Assembly (NCBI GenBank): GCA_008477525.1
Contig: SPDT01000005.1
Location: forward strand, 4,650,001-4,714,000
DNA length: 64,000 nt
Source of the DNA: Hypomyces perniciosus
Taxonomy: Eukaryota; Ascomycota; Sordariomycetes; Hypocreales; Hypocreaceae
Direction: 5' to 3'
Below the pieces are notes generated by a model. It was not told the origin of the DNA. It made no database searches and was given only the letters and a program-made list of their open reading frames with translations. Both the position numbers and the translations under genes were made by a program. Of this stretch, positions 33,547 through 45,545 are shown in pieces (positions within the stretch are counted from its first letter, which is position 1; each line of letters starts with the position of its first letter).

Positions 33547-34720
33547 ATGGCCAGCCTCCTTCAGCCTGCAATTGCTCTATCACGTCGACCGCGAGCCCCT
33601 CCGCACGTGGTTCAAATTCTGCATCCCGACTACGCACCAGAGGAGAATACGCTGCTTCTTCTCCGAGCCCTCGACGATGGGGGTATCGATTACGACACAG
33701 CTCTCGTGGCTGCGGGCATCGTCGCCGGCAACATCTGGACCGGCTTTCTGGCCACCCGCGACCACCCGAACAGAGGTCCTCTCGTGCCCGTCGTCCGCCC
33801 GGCTGATGGCATCCTGCGGGACAAAGACGAGTACTACTTCCAGATACCCGATGTCGATGTGGTCGAGCGGCCTTACCCAGTTGTAGCTCGCTTCTCGGAC
33901 TGGCGCTTCCCACACGGGAACTTGCCTCCTCTGTGGAAACAGCTAGATTCTGCTGGTGTCTTGAAAGTGCTCATATAGTCCCCCTGTCGGTACAGGATTG
34001 GTGGATTTCTCAGCGAATGGGCCGGTAAGCTGCGCGTTGCTCCTCCTCGGGTAGGTGGCCTTTAGCGAACGTTGCTCTGCATCCAGATATACCATTACCG
34101 AACGATTCAGCCGGGTCCAGATTGATGCAAACGAAAACAAAATATGCCTCCGGTCTGACATCCATAAAATGTTCGATGAGAAGGTATTCGCCATCGTGCC
34201 CAAGCGAGATATATTCCTCGCTTCGGGAGAGGCACCAGGACAAACGTATGGGCGTCAGGATGAATTGTCTCTTGCCATCCATATCTTCAATCCCGCCCTC
34301 GACCCATACTTCAACGCCACTTACCACAACCGCAAGCTTCTCCCCTTCCTATACAGCGTCGAGTGCCTCTTTGCTCGTTTCGCCTGGACTGTCTTCTCGC
34401 CGGGCGTCTTTGGCACCTTCTTGCAAAATTGTCTTTCCGACCGGCGAGTATTGGTCTTCGACACCGCCTTGAATCGTCTCACCGTCGAGACGCGAAGCCG
34501 GGAGCAGGCATATGCGATTTACAAGGCGTCGCTGAGCAGAAGTGCTAGTCCAAAAGAGCGAACGGCGGGGGAGATAACTGATCAGCTTGGTGGAGCCGAA
34601 GAGGATATGAGTCAGGGAGACAGCGATTTTGATGATGAGATGAGTCCGAGCCGGGGGAGGCGGAGGAAGAGGAAGAGGAATGGTGACGGGGGGTGTTTGG
34701 CGTTGGATAAGGAGTGGTAG
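33547..34720 (+). pseudogene. HNH-nuclease-domain gene with a probable frameshift before the HNH core
   Basis: Member of a fungal family with an N-terminal extension and an HNH endonuclease domain. The first part (33547 to about 33950) reads from MASLLQPAIALSRRPRAPPH to VVARFSDWRFPHGNLPPLWK. The HNH core, WCLESAHIVPLSVQDWWISQ, is clear but lies in another frame (about 33951-34024). An intron follows (34025-34086, GTAAGC to CCAG), then SDIHKMFDEKVFAIVPKRDI in the last exon to 34720. The tail is acidic and then Arg/Lys-rich (RGRRRKRKRN), like a nuclear signal. The His of the AHIVP box and the SDIH/FDE residues are present. There is no GT-AG pair that could link the two frames. A one-base error would restore a complete gene. 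Without it, the product would end at 33978 and lose the domain. Confidence 0.65.
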
Positions 34721-35259
34721 CCTCTGTACGGAGTACAATCTTCCGAAGCTTCGATTAGGGGCTTAGTGTATATAAAAGACCACCGAGGCCTTAGGATTTG
34801 ATTTATTATAATAATAAAACTTTTGTCTTATAAATAATCTCAATTTATTCAACTATGAAAATAGCTACCTGATTCCGAAATCGCGAGGTTATCGTTTCTG
34901 TTATTAGATACATGTCTTTTTGCCTTACTCTACTCCGTACGAAGTATACATATAGGGAAATAATTCCCGCATGCGGATAATTCCAACATGCAGAGGGAAT
35001 CCTTGTTCAAAGGCCTTTTCAAGTCCGAAAGACCGTGGTTCCGCAATCACCGCCAGTGAGGTGTCGGGCGTCAATTTGAATCCCGAACCAAGGTCCAAGG
35101 GGCTGGTTGGGCCACACGTATAAAACTCCAGTCTGATCTCTCTTATTCTTTTCTACGTTCGTGGTTTTTCATGATTCCCGAAACATCATTCAGCATATCT
35201 ACATATACATTTTCTCATCTGATTTGGACTGCTTGTATTGAGAGATGAACATCCCTCGG
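34721..35259. other. Spacer between convergent HNH gene and regulator III
   Basis: A GTACGGAGTAC palindrome at 34726-34736 lies just after the HNH stop codon. AT-rich sequence follows to about 34860. No gene is supported. Confidence 0.45.
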
Positions 35260-37170
35260 CTACTTGAACTGCATATCTAACATAATCTCTTGCCTGTCTA
35301 GAAGTGAGAAGTATGTGCCTGTTGATCATGTTAATATCTCAGAATTGACCCATGCAAAGAAGATGTCATCTACATACCAGCAGCTAGCCATCGACGACTG
35401 AGTATCTTCAATAATTGTTTCATTTTCTCAAAATCAACTCGATCCCCTGTGGTGTACCAGGCCCTCAGATGGATTGACGCCACCTTGTATATAACATGAA
35501 GCACAAATGGCGGGATTAGATCACAAACCTCTAAACTCGAGTCTTCCCAGAGGTGTCGATACATTTTGGACGCCTCCTCCAAAATAGCAGCGCCCTCTTC
35601 CGATAGAGGCTCAGCGAAATACTCAGACTGCGTGTTATGATTGCTACTACCCATCAATGGAGATGGCTGGTCGAGTAGAACTATCGCACTTTTGCTTGTC
35701 AGCGGGTTTCCTCAGCGCCGAACAAAGGTTAGCTCTTACCCGTAACACAGTGCCATTTGGGCGCAGAATTCCAATCTCCTCATACTCGCTTCAATCTTGG
35801 AGATACTCACAAGAGTAAATATTGTGCGTCTCAAGTGTGCCGTATCGGTTGATCGTTCAGCCGTACGATGCAGGACCTGGCTGAGCAAATGGGCTGCCTG
35901 TGCCAATCGAGCAAACTTGCCCAGATGATAACTAATGGCTGTCCCGAGTGTCATTATATCTTCGGGCCGTGATATCTATGTATATGGTCAGTTGACGTGG
36001 GGTGATAAACAGTACGTGCCGGCATGGCACATCACTCACTCCAGCATCCCATTCATCGTCGTCCACTGGCAGATAGCTTCCTAGATCCGGATCCGGGGTT
36101 ACAAGATGCCTCTGAGGGTCACAGAGGTTCAAAAACCTGGGAAGAGTTTTAGTAACGTTCTTCGGGGGGGGGGGGGGGGGGGGGGGGGGGCGAGTCAACA
36201 AATGGTAAGAATCAACAGGAGATCACGGACCTATCCAGAAGCAGTACCGCCCACCATAGACGGCGGCACTCCTCTTCCTCAATCCATGGTAATCCCAGAG
36301 CGTTTTGTGAGTGGATGGTTTTCTCGATCCCAAGGGCAGTTGCATACCGAGCGCAGGATCCAACGGAAAGAAAAGCAGCAGGATAGATAGCATGGCCTAT
36401 CTCATAAAGCGTAATAAGAATGTTAGCTTCAAGGACGAGAATAGACAGTGTTCCAGAAACCTCAATCTCGAAGTGAAGTTGTTTCACAACCCGATATAGC
36501 CCTGCCTTGGCTGTTACTGGGGTCACATGAGAGCAGCACAACTTCATGGACAGTGTCAGTAGGTACAGCTCAGCTCGTTTATGAGATAGCCGATTAAGCA
36601 GGTTTGCCAAGAACTGTTTTCTTGATACAATCGGCATCCAAGTATGGATTGTATCGAAGAACTTCTTGGAAGCGACCTGAATTTCAGGCACACCACCAAC
36701 CAAGTTTGCGATGTCGGCTGTGATTGCTAGGTCTACTTTCGGGATTTCGAGTCGCGCAAGGGAGAAGACTTCCGGGTCCAAAAAGCACTCGGCAGAAAAG
36801 TTGTTCACACTGGACTCGGCCAAGACGTGATACTCATTCCCTCGTCTCTCCTTGGATGCAGAAATTGGCGGCCCCTCGGAAGGGGTGCTTGTACCGGGTG
36901 AAGAAGTGTACGAACTGTCGGTGTCTTTCCGAGGTTCCCTCTTCTTACGACGACGAGGATAATCGCATACAATTTGGCGCCTAAGATGGTCAGTTGCTAT
37001 CAACCCTTCTCCATAGAGGTGGATAGCCGTCTTGGCATGCATGCAACGAACTGGAAACAGAGTGTGCATTGGGGAAATGTCCGATCACAGCGTCTTTTTG
37101 CATGACGACACGTGAGGCACGAATAACGTGAGTGGGTGTTTAGTCCAACGCTCTCTTGTTGGGGGCTCAT
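35260..37170 (-). CDS. Zn(II)2Cys6 transcription factor with fungal-specific middle domain (III)
   Basis: Gal4-type regulator. Exons 37170-37052, 36980-36231, 36136-36040, 35975-35740, 35688-35378 and 35318-35260 give 523 residues, with every junction in frame. The zinc cluster spans the first intron. It reads CLTCRHAKRRCDRTFPQC, then TLCFQRQIVC, with standard six-Cys spacing, followed by the basic run DYPRRRKKREPRK. The middle domain contains IHTWMPIVSRKQFLANLLNR, LGLPWIEEEECRRLWWAVLL and RFLNLCDPQRHLVTPDPDLG followed by SYLPVDDDEWDAG. The C-terminal helices include ILLDQPSPLM-like sequence and end in FSLLDRQEIMLDMQFK. Intron 2 carries a run of 27 G. The frame stays open upstream to 37227, but MSPQQESVGLNTHSRYSC is the more usual start. 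Confidence 0.87.
36164..36190 (+). repeat. Homopolymer of 27 G within an intron of regulator III
   Basis: There are 27 consecutive G on the plus strand (27 C in the transcript). They lie in the intron between exons ending at 36231 and starting at 36136, where the C-run precedes the acceptor. The length is likely variable and prone to sequencing error. Confidence 0.9.
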
Positions 37171-38549
37171 GATTCCTTCAGCTGCAACAGGAAGTTGCTG
37201 GACATGCCAAATCGTCAGTGTCGACAATGTGGAGGCAGAAGGATAAGGAAGACCGTTGTGCGGACATACGGACGCACCGCGAGTTCTTCATATGAGCGGT
37301 CATAGAGCGGAACTTGGCGGCCTAATACTCCACTTCCAATTAGCAATTAGGATGCAGACTAGCATTAACTGCCGTAGGCTGACAAATTAATACTATTTTT
37401 TTAGTAGTGCTATCATAAAGGGTAGCTTTAACTTTGGAGTTTGGTGGCGTTGGCGAGGCAAGACAATGCTGTTTTGGTAAGGCCGTGAAGTACTCCATAC
37501 AAACAACCTTCTTACGAATCCATTCCCAATCGGCTTACTCCGTAGATTCCACGAGGAGGAAGAATAGTAGTAGTACCTTACCAACCAGATGCTCAGCGGT
37601 GAAACACAAAAGTCGAGACAATTTCATCTCCACTTGTACTCAGTACTCCGTGCTTCATACTCCATAAGTGCTCCATTGCGGCCGTTGACATGCGGTGTTT
37701 CGGTGTTTTGCGGTATTATGTGGGCTTTGCGGGCTTTTGCGGTCTTACATGGTTCTAAAGTACCCATTGGTGGGACCTTGGGAACAAACTAAAAGACGAA
37801 ATGGGTAGTATTAATCTTATAGTAATATGGAATTTTCATCTTCTATTCCGGATCGGGAATAAGCATAAAAGACCATGTAGCAGCCACATTCCATACCAGC
37901 GTCAGAAAGATCTGGAGAAAGATTTGTAAAGATCTCATGTTCTTGGAGGATTCGAATCCCACAACATGATTACTTGAATACTCTCCGAGAGCACCAACCA
38001 ACTCCCGGTCCGTCTATCCTACGAATAAGGTCACATTAGCTCTAGCCTATAGTACGATACAAGTTTCTCATAGTCGTTTCGGATTTCCATAGTCTGAAGC
38101 TCTCACATCAAATCCAATTGAATTTGACGATTCTGGAAGGCTCCGCATTTTATGGAACTCAATTCGCCAAGGAGAATCAGCTGCCCAGCCCTTCGGAATC
38201 AGCCAGAAGATTTAGAAATCATATTATTAATTTGTCTCCGTCGAGGAAGAGTCTTGGAATTCAGCTGTAGGAGAACCTTTCATGGCACTGCCGGCAGCAA
38301 TTACTGTGTTCATTATGTTTCCGTAGTCACTTTGATGCTTCGTTGATCCATCACTGCTTAGAAATTCATGACTCGAGACGGTTCGAGCCTGTGAGATCGG
38401 TTGTCGTATAAGACTCTCGCCATGTTGTCACCTATCCAAGGAGACTCTCCATTCGCAACACAATTTCGCATTAACAACAATCTCAAGCTCAAAGTCTTTC
38501 ACCTACAATTACGACATAGTCATCAATCAGCCATCACAAAACCGACAAC
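37171..38549. promoter_or_regulatory. Divergent spacer between regulator III and the reductase gene
   Basis: A 1.4-kb region with no supported gene. It includes TACTCCGTA-type motifs (about 37538 and 37640-37665). The promoters of both genes should lie here. Confidence 0.4.
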
Positions 38550-39694
38550 ATGGCTGGCGACCTCGTTCTTGTGAGTCTGCTAGCATCACATAAGTCTTGA
38601 ATCAACATAATTCTAACCATACATAGCTAACTGGTGCCACTGGCAACCTTGGCTTCAACACTCTGATTCGCCTCCTCAAAAGGGGCTACAGAGTCCGCGC
38701 TGCTGTTCGAAACCAAGAGGGCTTCAACAGAATCTCATCTCTCAAGCCCACTGCTCCTTACATCTCGCAGTTAGAGAGTGTCATCGTGCCTGATATCACG
38801 GTCCCGGGCGCCTACGATGAGGCTGTTAAGGGAGGAGTCCAGTACATTATCCATCTTGCGTCTCCTCTGGCTTTCTTGCCTGAGGGCGCCGACCACGAAA
38901 GTCACCTGCTTCAGCCAGCCATCAGGGGCACAGTTGGCATTTTGGAGTCAGCACAAAAGGTCACTGGCATCAAAAGAGCCGTTATTTGTGCGTCTATCAC
39001 ATCGATCGCAAGTGTAGCCGCAATGGCCACAGGCGAGGTCATTACTGGTATGTTTGAGTGCCCTATACCCTTTATATTAGGATCTATATCGTGAATCACG
39101 TATTAAGAATATGTAGAGGACAAACGTCTCGGTAACACCAGCCACGGTCCCTTCGGTTCTGACTTTTTCGCCTATGAAGCCTCCAAGGCTCTCGCCTTCG
39201 AGGCCACAGAGAAATTTCTCGCCGAGCAAAAGCCCGAGTTCGACGTCATCAACATCATGCCTGTCTTCTTCACAGGCCGTGACAATACCGTTACTGAGCC
39301 CCAGAAAATCTCCAAGGGTACCAACGGCCTGACAATTGGCCCGCTATTGGGTTATGCGCGCGACGTGCCCATCATCGGAGCCACCGTACACATCGACGAT
39401 GTGGCCGAGATCCATGTTCGGTCCCTCGATCCTGCCATTGCTGGCAACCAGAATTTCCTGGTGTCGGCGGATGCTTCGGACTTTGACTGGACGAATATGT
39501 TCGAGATTGTTAAGAGGCGATACCCGAAGGAGGTAGCTGACGGAGTGTTCAAGTTTGAGCCCAAGCTGGTGACTATCAAGGCCAATATCGATGCCTCCAA
39601 GGCGGAGAAGGCGTTTGGAATCAAGTTCCAGTCGTTTGAAGAGCAAGTGGTTTCTGTTGTGGACCACTACCTCGAGCTCATTGGTCGCAAATAG
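38550..39694 (+). CDS. NAD(P)-dependent reductase/epimerase (extended SDR, dihydroflavonol-reductase-like)
   Basis: Extended short-chain dehydrogenase with a Rossmann fold, similar in layout to fungal ketone and aldehyde reductases. Exons 38550-38570, 38627-39047 and 39117-39694 give 339 residues. Residues 1-14 read MAGDLVLLTGATGNLG, with the TGATGNLG nucleotide-binding loop split by the first intron. A further segment reads GGVQYIIHLASPLAFLPEGA. The active site is YEASK (FFAYEASKALAFEA), with an upstream Ser in CASITSIAS. The later part has VINIMPVFFTGRDNTVTEPQ and VHIDDVAEIHVRSLDPAIAG. The 21-nt first exon is supported by the motif it completes. The substrate is unknown. It is the last host gene before the AT-rich block. 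Confidence 0.92.
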
Positions 39695-40450
39695 AAGGGG
39701 GAAGATGATTTATAAATGATCTAGAGTTGCAGATTGCACTACTACCAACGCAAGGGGAAGGGCCTTTGTAGAGTCAGGAGGATAGTTGATATAGAAGAAC
39801 TGATTTGTTTATTTTATTATTTTTAGATACATCTGCAACAATAACAGATTGGGACTTGAGGGAAATATCTTCGTGATTTGTAAAGACGAAGTAGCGACGT
39901 GTTGTCAACCTCAGTAACGGATAGTTCCACATCACGGCACATTCCACAGCATGACACATTCCTTCATTCCAACAAACATTCCTTGATTCCCAACTAGCTT
40001 GCAACAACAGCCGGATCCGTAAGTCAATGACGATATCATGACAGCTAGATTTCATAGATCTGGATGGTCGTGATCAATTAGTTAGCAAGTTTTCATGTAT
40101 TTAAGCAACAGCTTTTCCCACCTAACTTGGGATCAGCAAGAGTGTCGAATTCTATCATTTTATGCACCTGCAAATGAGCCCCCATACTGTTGATCTGTGA
40201 ATGATACGTGCTCTGTTGTCAGGAGACCGGAAGCTCCGGAGCTCTCATGATATCACATGGGCCGGAATGCATATATAAGAGCAACTGTAGTCCCCGAAGA
40301 TATAGAACTTCAGAGACCAGTAAACTACTGCTGCTACACCTAACTACTAGTTTCTGGCTTATTACCTGCTTGTTAGCATCTATCTCTCCTCCAAGTGACT
40401 GCTCTTCAACCTCCTCTACTCTTCCCTAGGGTCGCAGCCCCTCGCCCGAT
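39695..40450. other. Downstream flank of the reductase, before the composition switch
   Basis: Ordinary base composition with no supported gene. The open frame at 40208-40429 is not recognisable. Confidence 0.4.
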
Positions 40451-40495
40451 CCGTCTGCCCCAAAGAGGGTCTCTGACATCTATATCCCCTATACA

Positions 40496-40510
40496 GGCGC
40501 TGTAAGCGCC
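40496..40510. repeat. Small hairpin GGCGCT-GTA-AGCGCC at the composition border
   Basis: A 6-bp perfect inverted repeat around a 3-nt loop lies inside TATACAGG...CCTATATA. It sits where the sequence turns AT-rich. It may mark an insertion end, but this is not shown. Confidence 0.5.
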
Positions 40511-41944
40511 TATATACAGCTTCTCCTTTATATTAGCTATATATATATATAGCAAGGCCACTATACTATATTCTCTTTTATAGAATCAAGCTTCGTTTCC
40601 CATCTCTCTATACTCTATATAGCTGTGCCGCGCTCCGCTATAATAGCCTTAACTTTTCTAAATTTCTTTTATAAAAGTTTTATATAACCCTCTTTTAGCT
40701 TTATAAGTCTTTAATTAATTACTATATAGCAATATAGTATTTTTATTTAATAAAGTAGTAAAATCTATTATTATTATAATAGTTTAAAAGCGCTTTAAAT
40801 TCCTATTTCTTTTATACTTTATTTATATTATTTTCCCTTTTTAATACTTTATTTTAAATATTCGTTAATTTAACTTTATTAATTATCTTTTATATAATAT
40901 ACAGTAAAGTAGTTATTTTAAATTATAAAAAGGAGTTATATAAAACTAGGAAAATCTTTATATTTTCTAGGAAATTAATAGTATAAACTTATAAATATAC
41001 TTTGATTATTATATAAAGTCTTATTTATTTATTATATAACTTTTATATTAGCCAATTAATGTTTATGTTTTATATATTAATAAAGACTTTTTACTTAATA
41101 ATATAAATTAATAACACCTTTTTTTATATATTTATATTTTCTTTATATTTTTTTCTTAAAGCTTTAATAAAGGCTTTTAACTATATACTAATATATTTAA
41201 ATTATTTAGTAATAGTAGTAATATAAAAAAACTTTTTTTCTACTATAAAAACGTTTAGTAGGTAACGCTATAAAGGGTTAATTTTTAAGTAAAGGTTAAA
41301 ACTATAATTAATAAAAAATAGTAATATATTAATAGTTTTAAATATTATATTATATATAGTAAATTTAATCAATAAAAGTTAATAAACTTAATTATTTTAA
41401 TAAAGGTTAATTAAGGCTTATAGGTATTATTTTATATTTATATTAATTCTTTTAATTTAGCTATTAGTTTTAAAGTAAATGGCTAATAACTGTTTTAATA
41501 TAACTTTTAATCGCTTTAAAAGTTATTTTAGAATTTTAATATAAACTCTATACTACAGTTTAATATAATATTATTAAGTATACTATAAAGGCAGTAAATC
41601 CTTTTAATAAATATATTAATTAGCTTTTTTATTAATTGTAAAGTTATAAATATAAAATAATATATTTTTTAAAGTAGTAAATTATTACTAGTAAATACTT
41701 ATAAATAATATAATAGCAGTAAAGTTTAAATAGTAATATAATGGAATTAATAAAGATATTTAACTATATATAAAATGGGATTAATAATAATTAAAAAAAC
41801 CCTATAATAAAAATTGCAAGGCCATTATTTTAATATTTAGTTTATAAGTTTATATAAATACTTTAATATCTTTTAAGATTTATAGCTATTAATATATTTA
41901 GCTAATAAAGGTTAAAGTTTTAAATTGATTTAAATATCTAATTA

Positions 41945-42154
41945 TGTTACAGGCTAGGCCATGTCTCCCGGAATCACGACTACGCCGAATCCGGAAATAC
42001 GACCAATAATTAGGAAACCACCTCGGCCACAACCCTATACGCACAACTATATAACGCATACATAGCTAGTATAGAGCTTCCTTCCTTCAGCTATAGATAG
42101 ACAATACAGAGGTGCCCTAACTGCGTGCTTTCCAGTTAGGCTACACCCGTTACA
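41945..42154 (+). mobile_element. Solo LTR, family 1, 210 bp with 5-bp target duplication
   Basis: Starts TGTTACAGGC and ends CCCGTTACA, with TG...CA ends. The flanking direct repeat AATTA lies on both sides (41940-41944 and 42155-42159). Orientation was set by calling the TGTTACAGG end left. The composition is much less AT-rich than its surroundings. An inverted, more mutated copy lies at 55028-55252. Confidence 0.82.
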
Positions 42155-42199
42155 AATTAGGCTATTTAAATAATTTCTAAATAAGATTTATATATAAAA

Positions 42200-44900
42200 T
42201 TTATTATTAAAAGGAAGACAAAGCTACGTTGAATAATAGAATCTATTATTTATTCTTTAATAGTTATTAATTATAATTTAAAATTCTTTATAAAGCTATT
42301 TTAACTATTAATAAATATTAAGGTTTTAAAATATAGTTACTATTTTCTTTACTATAATATTTTATTTATATACTGCTATAATTAAATTATTAATTAGTTT
42401 ATTTTTTATAGGTATTATTAAAGGTAGAAAGGCAGCCTTTATAAATAGTTTTATATTTAATAAAACTTTTTTTTAAAATATTACCTAAACTTTAAAGCTA
42501 AAAAAACTTTATAAAAGGATGATATATTACTTGTTTTTAATTTAATTATTAAAAGGGTTTAATTTCGCAGGCTTATTTTCTGCTTTTGTATTTAAAGTAT
42601 TAAACTTTATAGCTTTAAACCTAGGTTAATAGATAATATAAAACTTAAAGTTAAAAAGAATTTAAACTCTTAAATTTACTATTAATATAAGGCTTTAATT
42701 AAAGTAAAGTATTTAACGTTTTTATAGTTTATAATAATATTAAACTTTTATAAGCTTTATAATTTTAAGCGCTATTCCTTTATTATTTTAATAATAAGTA
42801 AAAGTTTTTTATTATAGATATTATAATTATATTTTTAAATATTATACTTTATAGATAAGAATATAATAAAGTATAAAATACCTTTTTTATTATAGTATAA
42901 TAAAATACTGCCTAATATTTAATTAAAAGTATTAATTTTAAAAACTATTTATTTATAATACTTAAAGAAGGCTAAAATTAAAGTTAATTTAAAGGTATAT
43001 TTAATTAAATTAAAAGCTTTTTATTAATTTCTTTTTTAAATATATAATTAATCTTTTTTTAAAAGCTTATTTAATAATAAAGCTATTTTAACGTATTTTT
43101 AAATAAAATAATAATAGAAATTTATAAAGTTAAAGAACTTTTATAAATCCTTTACTCCTTTAAATAATTATTAATTTAATATAGCTTTAACTTTTTTAAA
43201 ATGTATTTTTAGTCCCTTTAAAGTAATAATTAAGCTAAAATATTTTATTTTTATTATTTTAAACTTATATTTAATAATATTAATTTAAAGGCTATGATTT
43301 TAAAAGCAGGCTATTATATAATATATATATCTTTAATATTCCTTTTAGTTTAATAAATATATAAAAATATTATTAAAATATATTATATAAATATAGTTAA
43401 AAAGGTTATAAAAAGTACAGTTAATATAATATTAAAATATAGCAAATATATTATAAAGGCTAAAAAGTATAATTAATATTTTAAAAAGGCTAAACTTTAT
43501 AATAAATACTATTTTTTATATATTCCTTTTAATAATATAAAGGTTATTAAATATAATAACAATATTACATTTAATATAGACTTTTATATAGCTTAAAGCA
43601 TTAAAGGTTTCCTAGATTAATAGTAATTAATATTAATTTTTAATAATGATATTATTTAATCTTTAATACTTTTAATAAATATAAATACTCTTTTTAATTT
43701 TATAGTTAAAAATAAGGGAGTAGTTTATTATATTTATAATTTATAAATAAATCCTTTTATTAAATTATTATTTAACTATGCTTTTATTATCCATAGTTTA
43801 TTAAATAAAAATACTTTATTCTTTTAATATAAAGGGTTTATTTTAATAGTATTTTAATTTTATAATTGTAACTTTTTTTAAAGGAAGTTTATTTACTGTC
43901 TTTAATAGGAAAGTATTATATAGGTTATATAGCTAAAATAGCAGTTTTTTTTAAAATATTTAATATATTAAATCTAGGTTTTTGTACTATTAATTTCTTT
44001 ATATTAATAGCTATAATCTTTTTTAATTATATTAAAATTAGTATTTATTAATAAAGTTATGTATTTCTTTTAATAATATTATCTTTACTTTAATATAATT
44101 TCTTTATTTAATATATATTTATTAGAAAAGTTTATTTAAAAGCTTTAATAAAGTAATAACTGCTAATTTTTAAATTTTAATAGCTTACTTAATTTCCTTT
44201 TAAGTTATTTTTATTGCGCGAATATATAATTAATAATAAAAGTAATAAAGTTTATAGCTATTATTATTTATATATCTGCTATATTTAAGTATATTTTTTA
44301 ATTTTAACGTTCATTTAATTTCGCGCAAATAATATATGAAAAAGTTATAATAAAAGCTTTAATAAAGGTTTTCTTTTTTATTATTAACTGTAAATTATAA
44401 AAGTAAACAGTAACTTGATATATGTTTAATTTCATATTATTTATATTAATATTTATTTATTATTAATTCTATTATATTTGTAGATTATATTGTAATTTTA
44501 ATTTAATATTAAAGTTTATAGAATATATAATTCAAAAGCCTTTTTTTTAATCAAATTATAGTTTATTTTTTTAAGGTATTTTTATTTATAGGTATTAATA
44601 TAGTATAGTTTTTTATTTAATTAAATTAAACCTTAATTTATTTAAAATATTTTTAACTATTAATTACTAGTAATATATATTCTTTATATTAACTTAAATC
44701 AAGTTATTTTTTTTTTCATTACTATTAAAATTTATATACAGCTAGTTATACTTTTTAGAAAATAATAATTATAATAGTAATAAGATTTACAGGTAATAGT
44801 TAACTTTTTTTAATTAATATTAAAATTATATTTTTTTAATTATAAAAAGTTAAAGATTATAGGTATATTATTAAAAATATTTATAATTAAAAAAAAGTAT
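42200..44900 (-). mobile_element. Degenerate gypsy-like element body, probably minus strand
   Basis: Around 43.9-44.3 kb the sequence is, by eye, the reverse complement of plus-strand pol-like sequence at about 58.03-58.25 kb (for example the stretch with the GCGCGAATATATAA-type core). This supports a minus-strand copy of the same family. Frames are full of stops. The limits are approximate. Confidence 0.4.
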
Positions 44901-44994
44901 AGTTTTTTATAAAAGCTAATTATAATTTATATCCTTTAGTAAATAATTTACTAATAGTAAATAGTTACTATAGATTTATCAAATTAAATATTAC

Positions 44995-45437
44995 CTGCAC
45001 CTGCTTTAAACCTTATACTAAACCTTAAAGGGAATTAACCTTTAAAACACTTAAAAGAGTCACTTAAAATATAACCTTTTAAACACTTTAATAAAAGTAC
45101 TATAGCACTTTAACTGTTTCTCACTTAACTATATAACTATTGCACCTACTTTTTAGTTAGCTTTAATATAGAGACTAATAAAGTTTTTTTAGCTGCCAGA
45201 TAACTTAAAGGGAATACCTTAAAGTAATTTAAACTTATTTAAAGGGATTTCTTTAATAATATAGTTAAAGCTAATAAATAAATATAAATTATATTTGCTA
45301 GCTATAATTAATTTAAGGAAAAGTTAAAAAATATCTTTTATAATATTAGCGAAAAACGCACTATAGAAAATAAATTTATAAATTTAATTTAAAAAAGAAA
45401 ATACTTTAACTATACTATATATTTTAAAAACTATACT
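44995..45437 (+). mobile_element. Strongly mutated copy of the gypsy gag region
   Basis: Aligned by eye with 60325-60770 in the same orientation, for example around TTTCTCACTTAACTATATAA in both. Where they differ, this copy mostly has T for C or A for G, as expected from RIP. It stops abruptly at 45437, where a GC-richer island begins. Confidence 0.7.
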
Positions 45438-45545
45438 TTGTCGAGGGGGAATTGGCACTCCAAAACATATACACAACATATATACACCTATATACAATAA
45501 CTGGTATCGAGCGCAGGAACCGCGCTCCTAACAGAACCATTAAGC
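45437..45545 (+). mobile_element. GC-richer island with polypurine tract, short LTR-like piece and primer-site-like sequence
   Basis: GTCGAGGGGGAATTGG resembles the polypurine tract before a copia-type 3' LTR. About 65 bases later, CTGGTATCGAGCGCAGG resembles the methionine-tRNA primer site of copia elements. If both readings are right, the part between is a very short LTR. It interrupts the gag copy at 45437. This is an interpretation with no second copy in the window to test it. Confidence 0.4.

Noticed and set aside
12540..39694. Secondary-metabolite gene cluster suggested by three regulators, a ligase, a dioxygenase and a reductase
   Set aside because: No backbone synthase is present, the genes are far apart with mixed orientation, and the ligase is disrupted.
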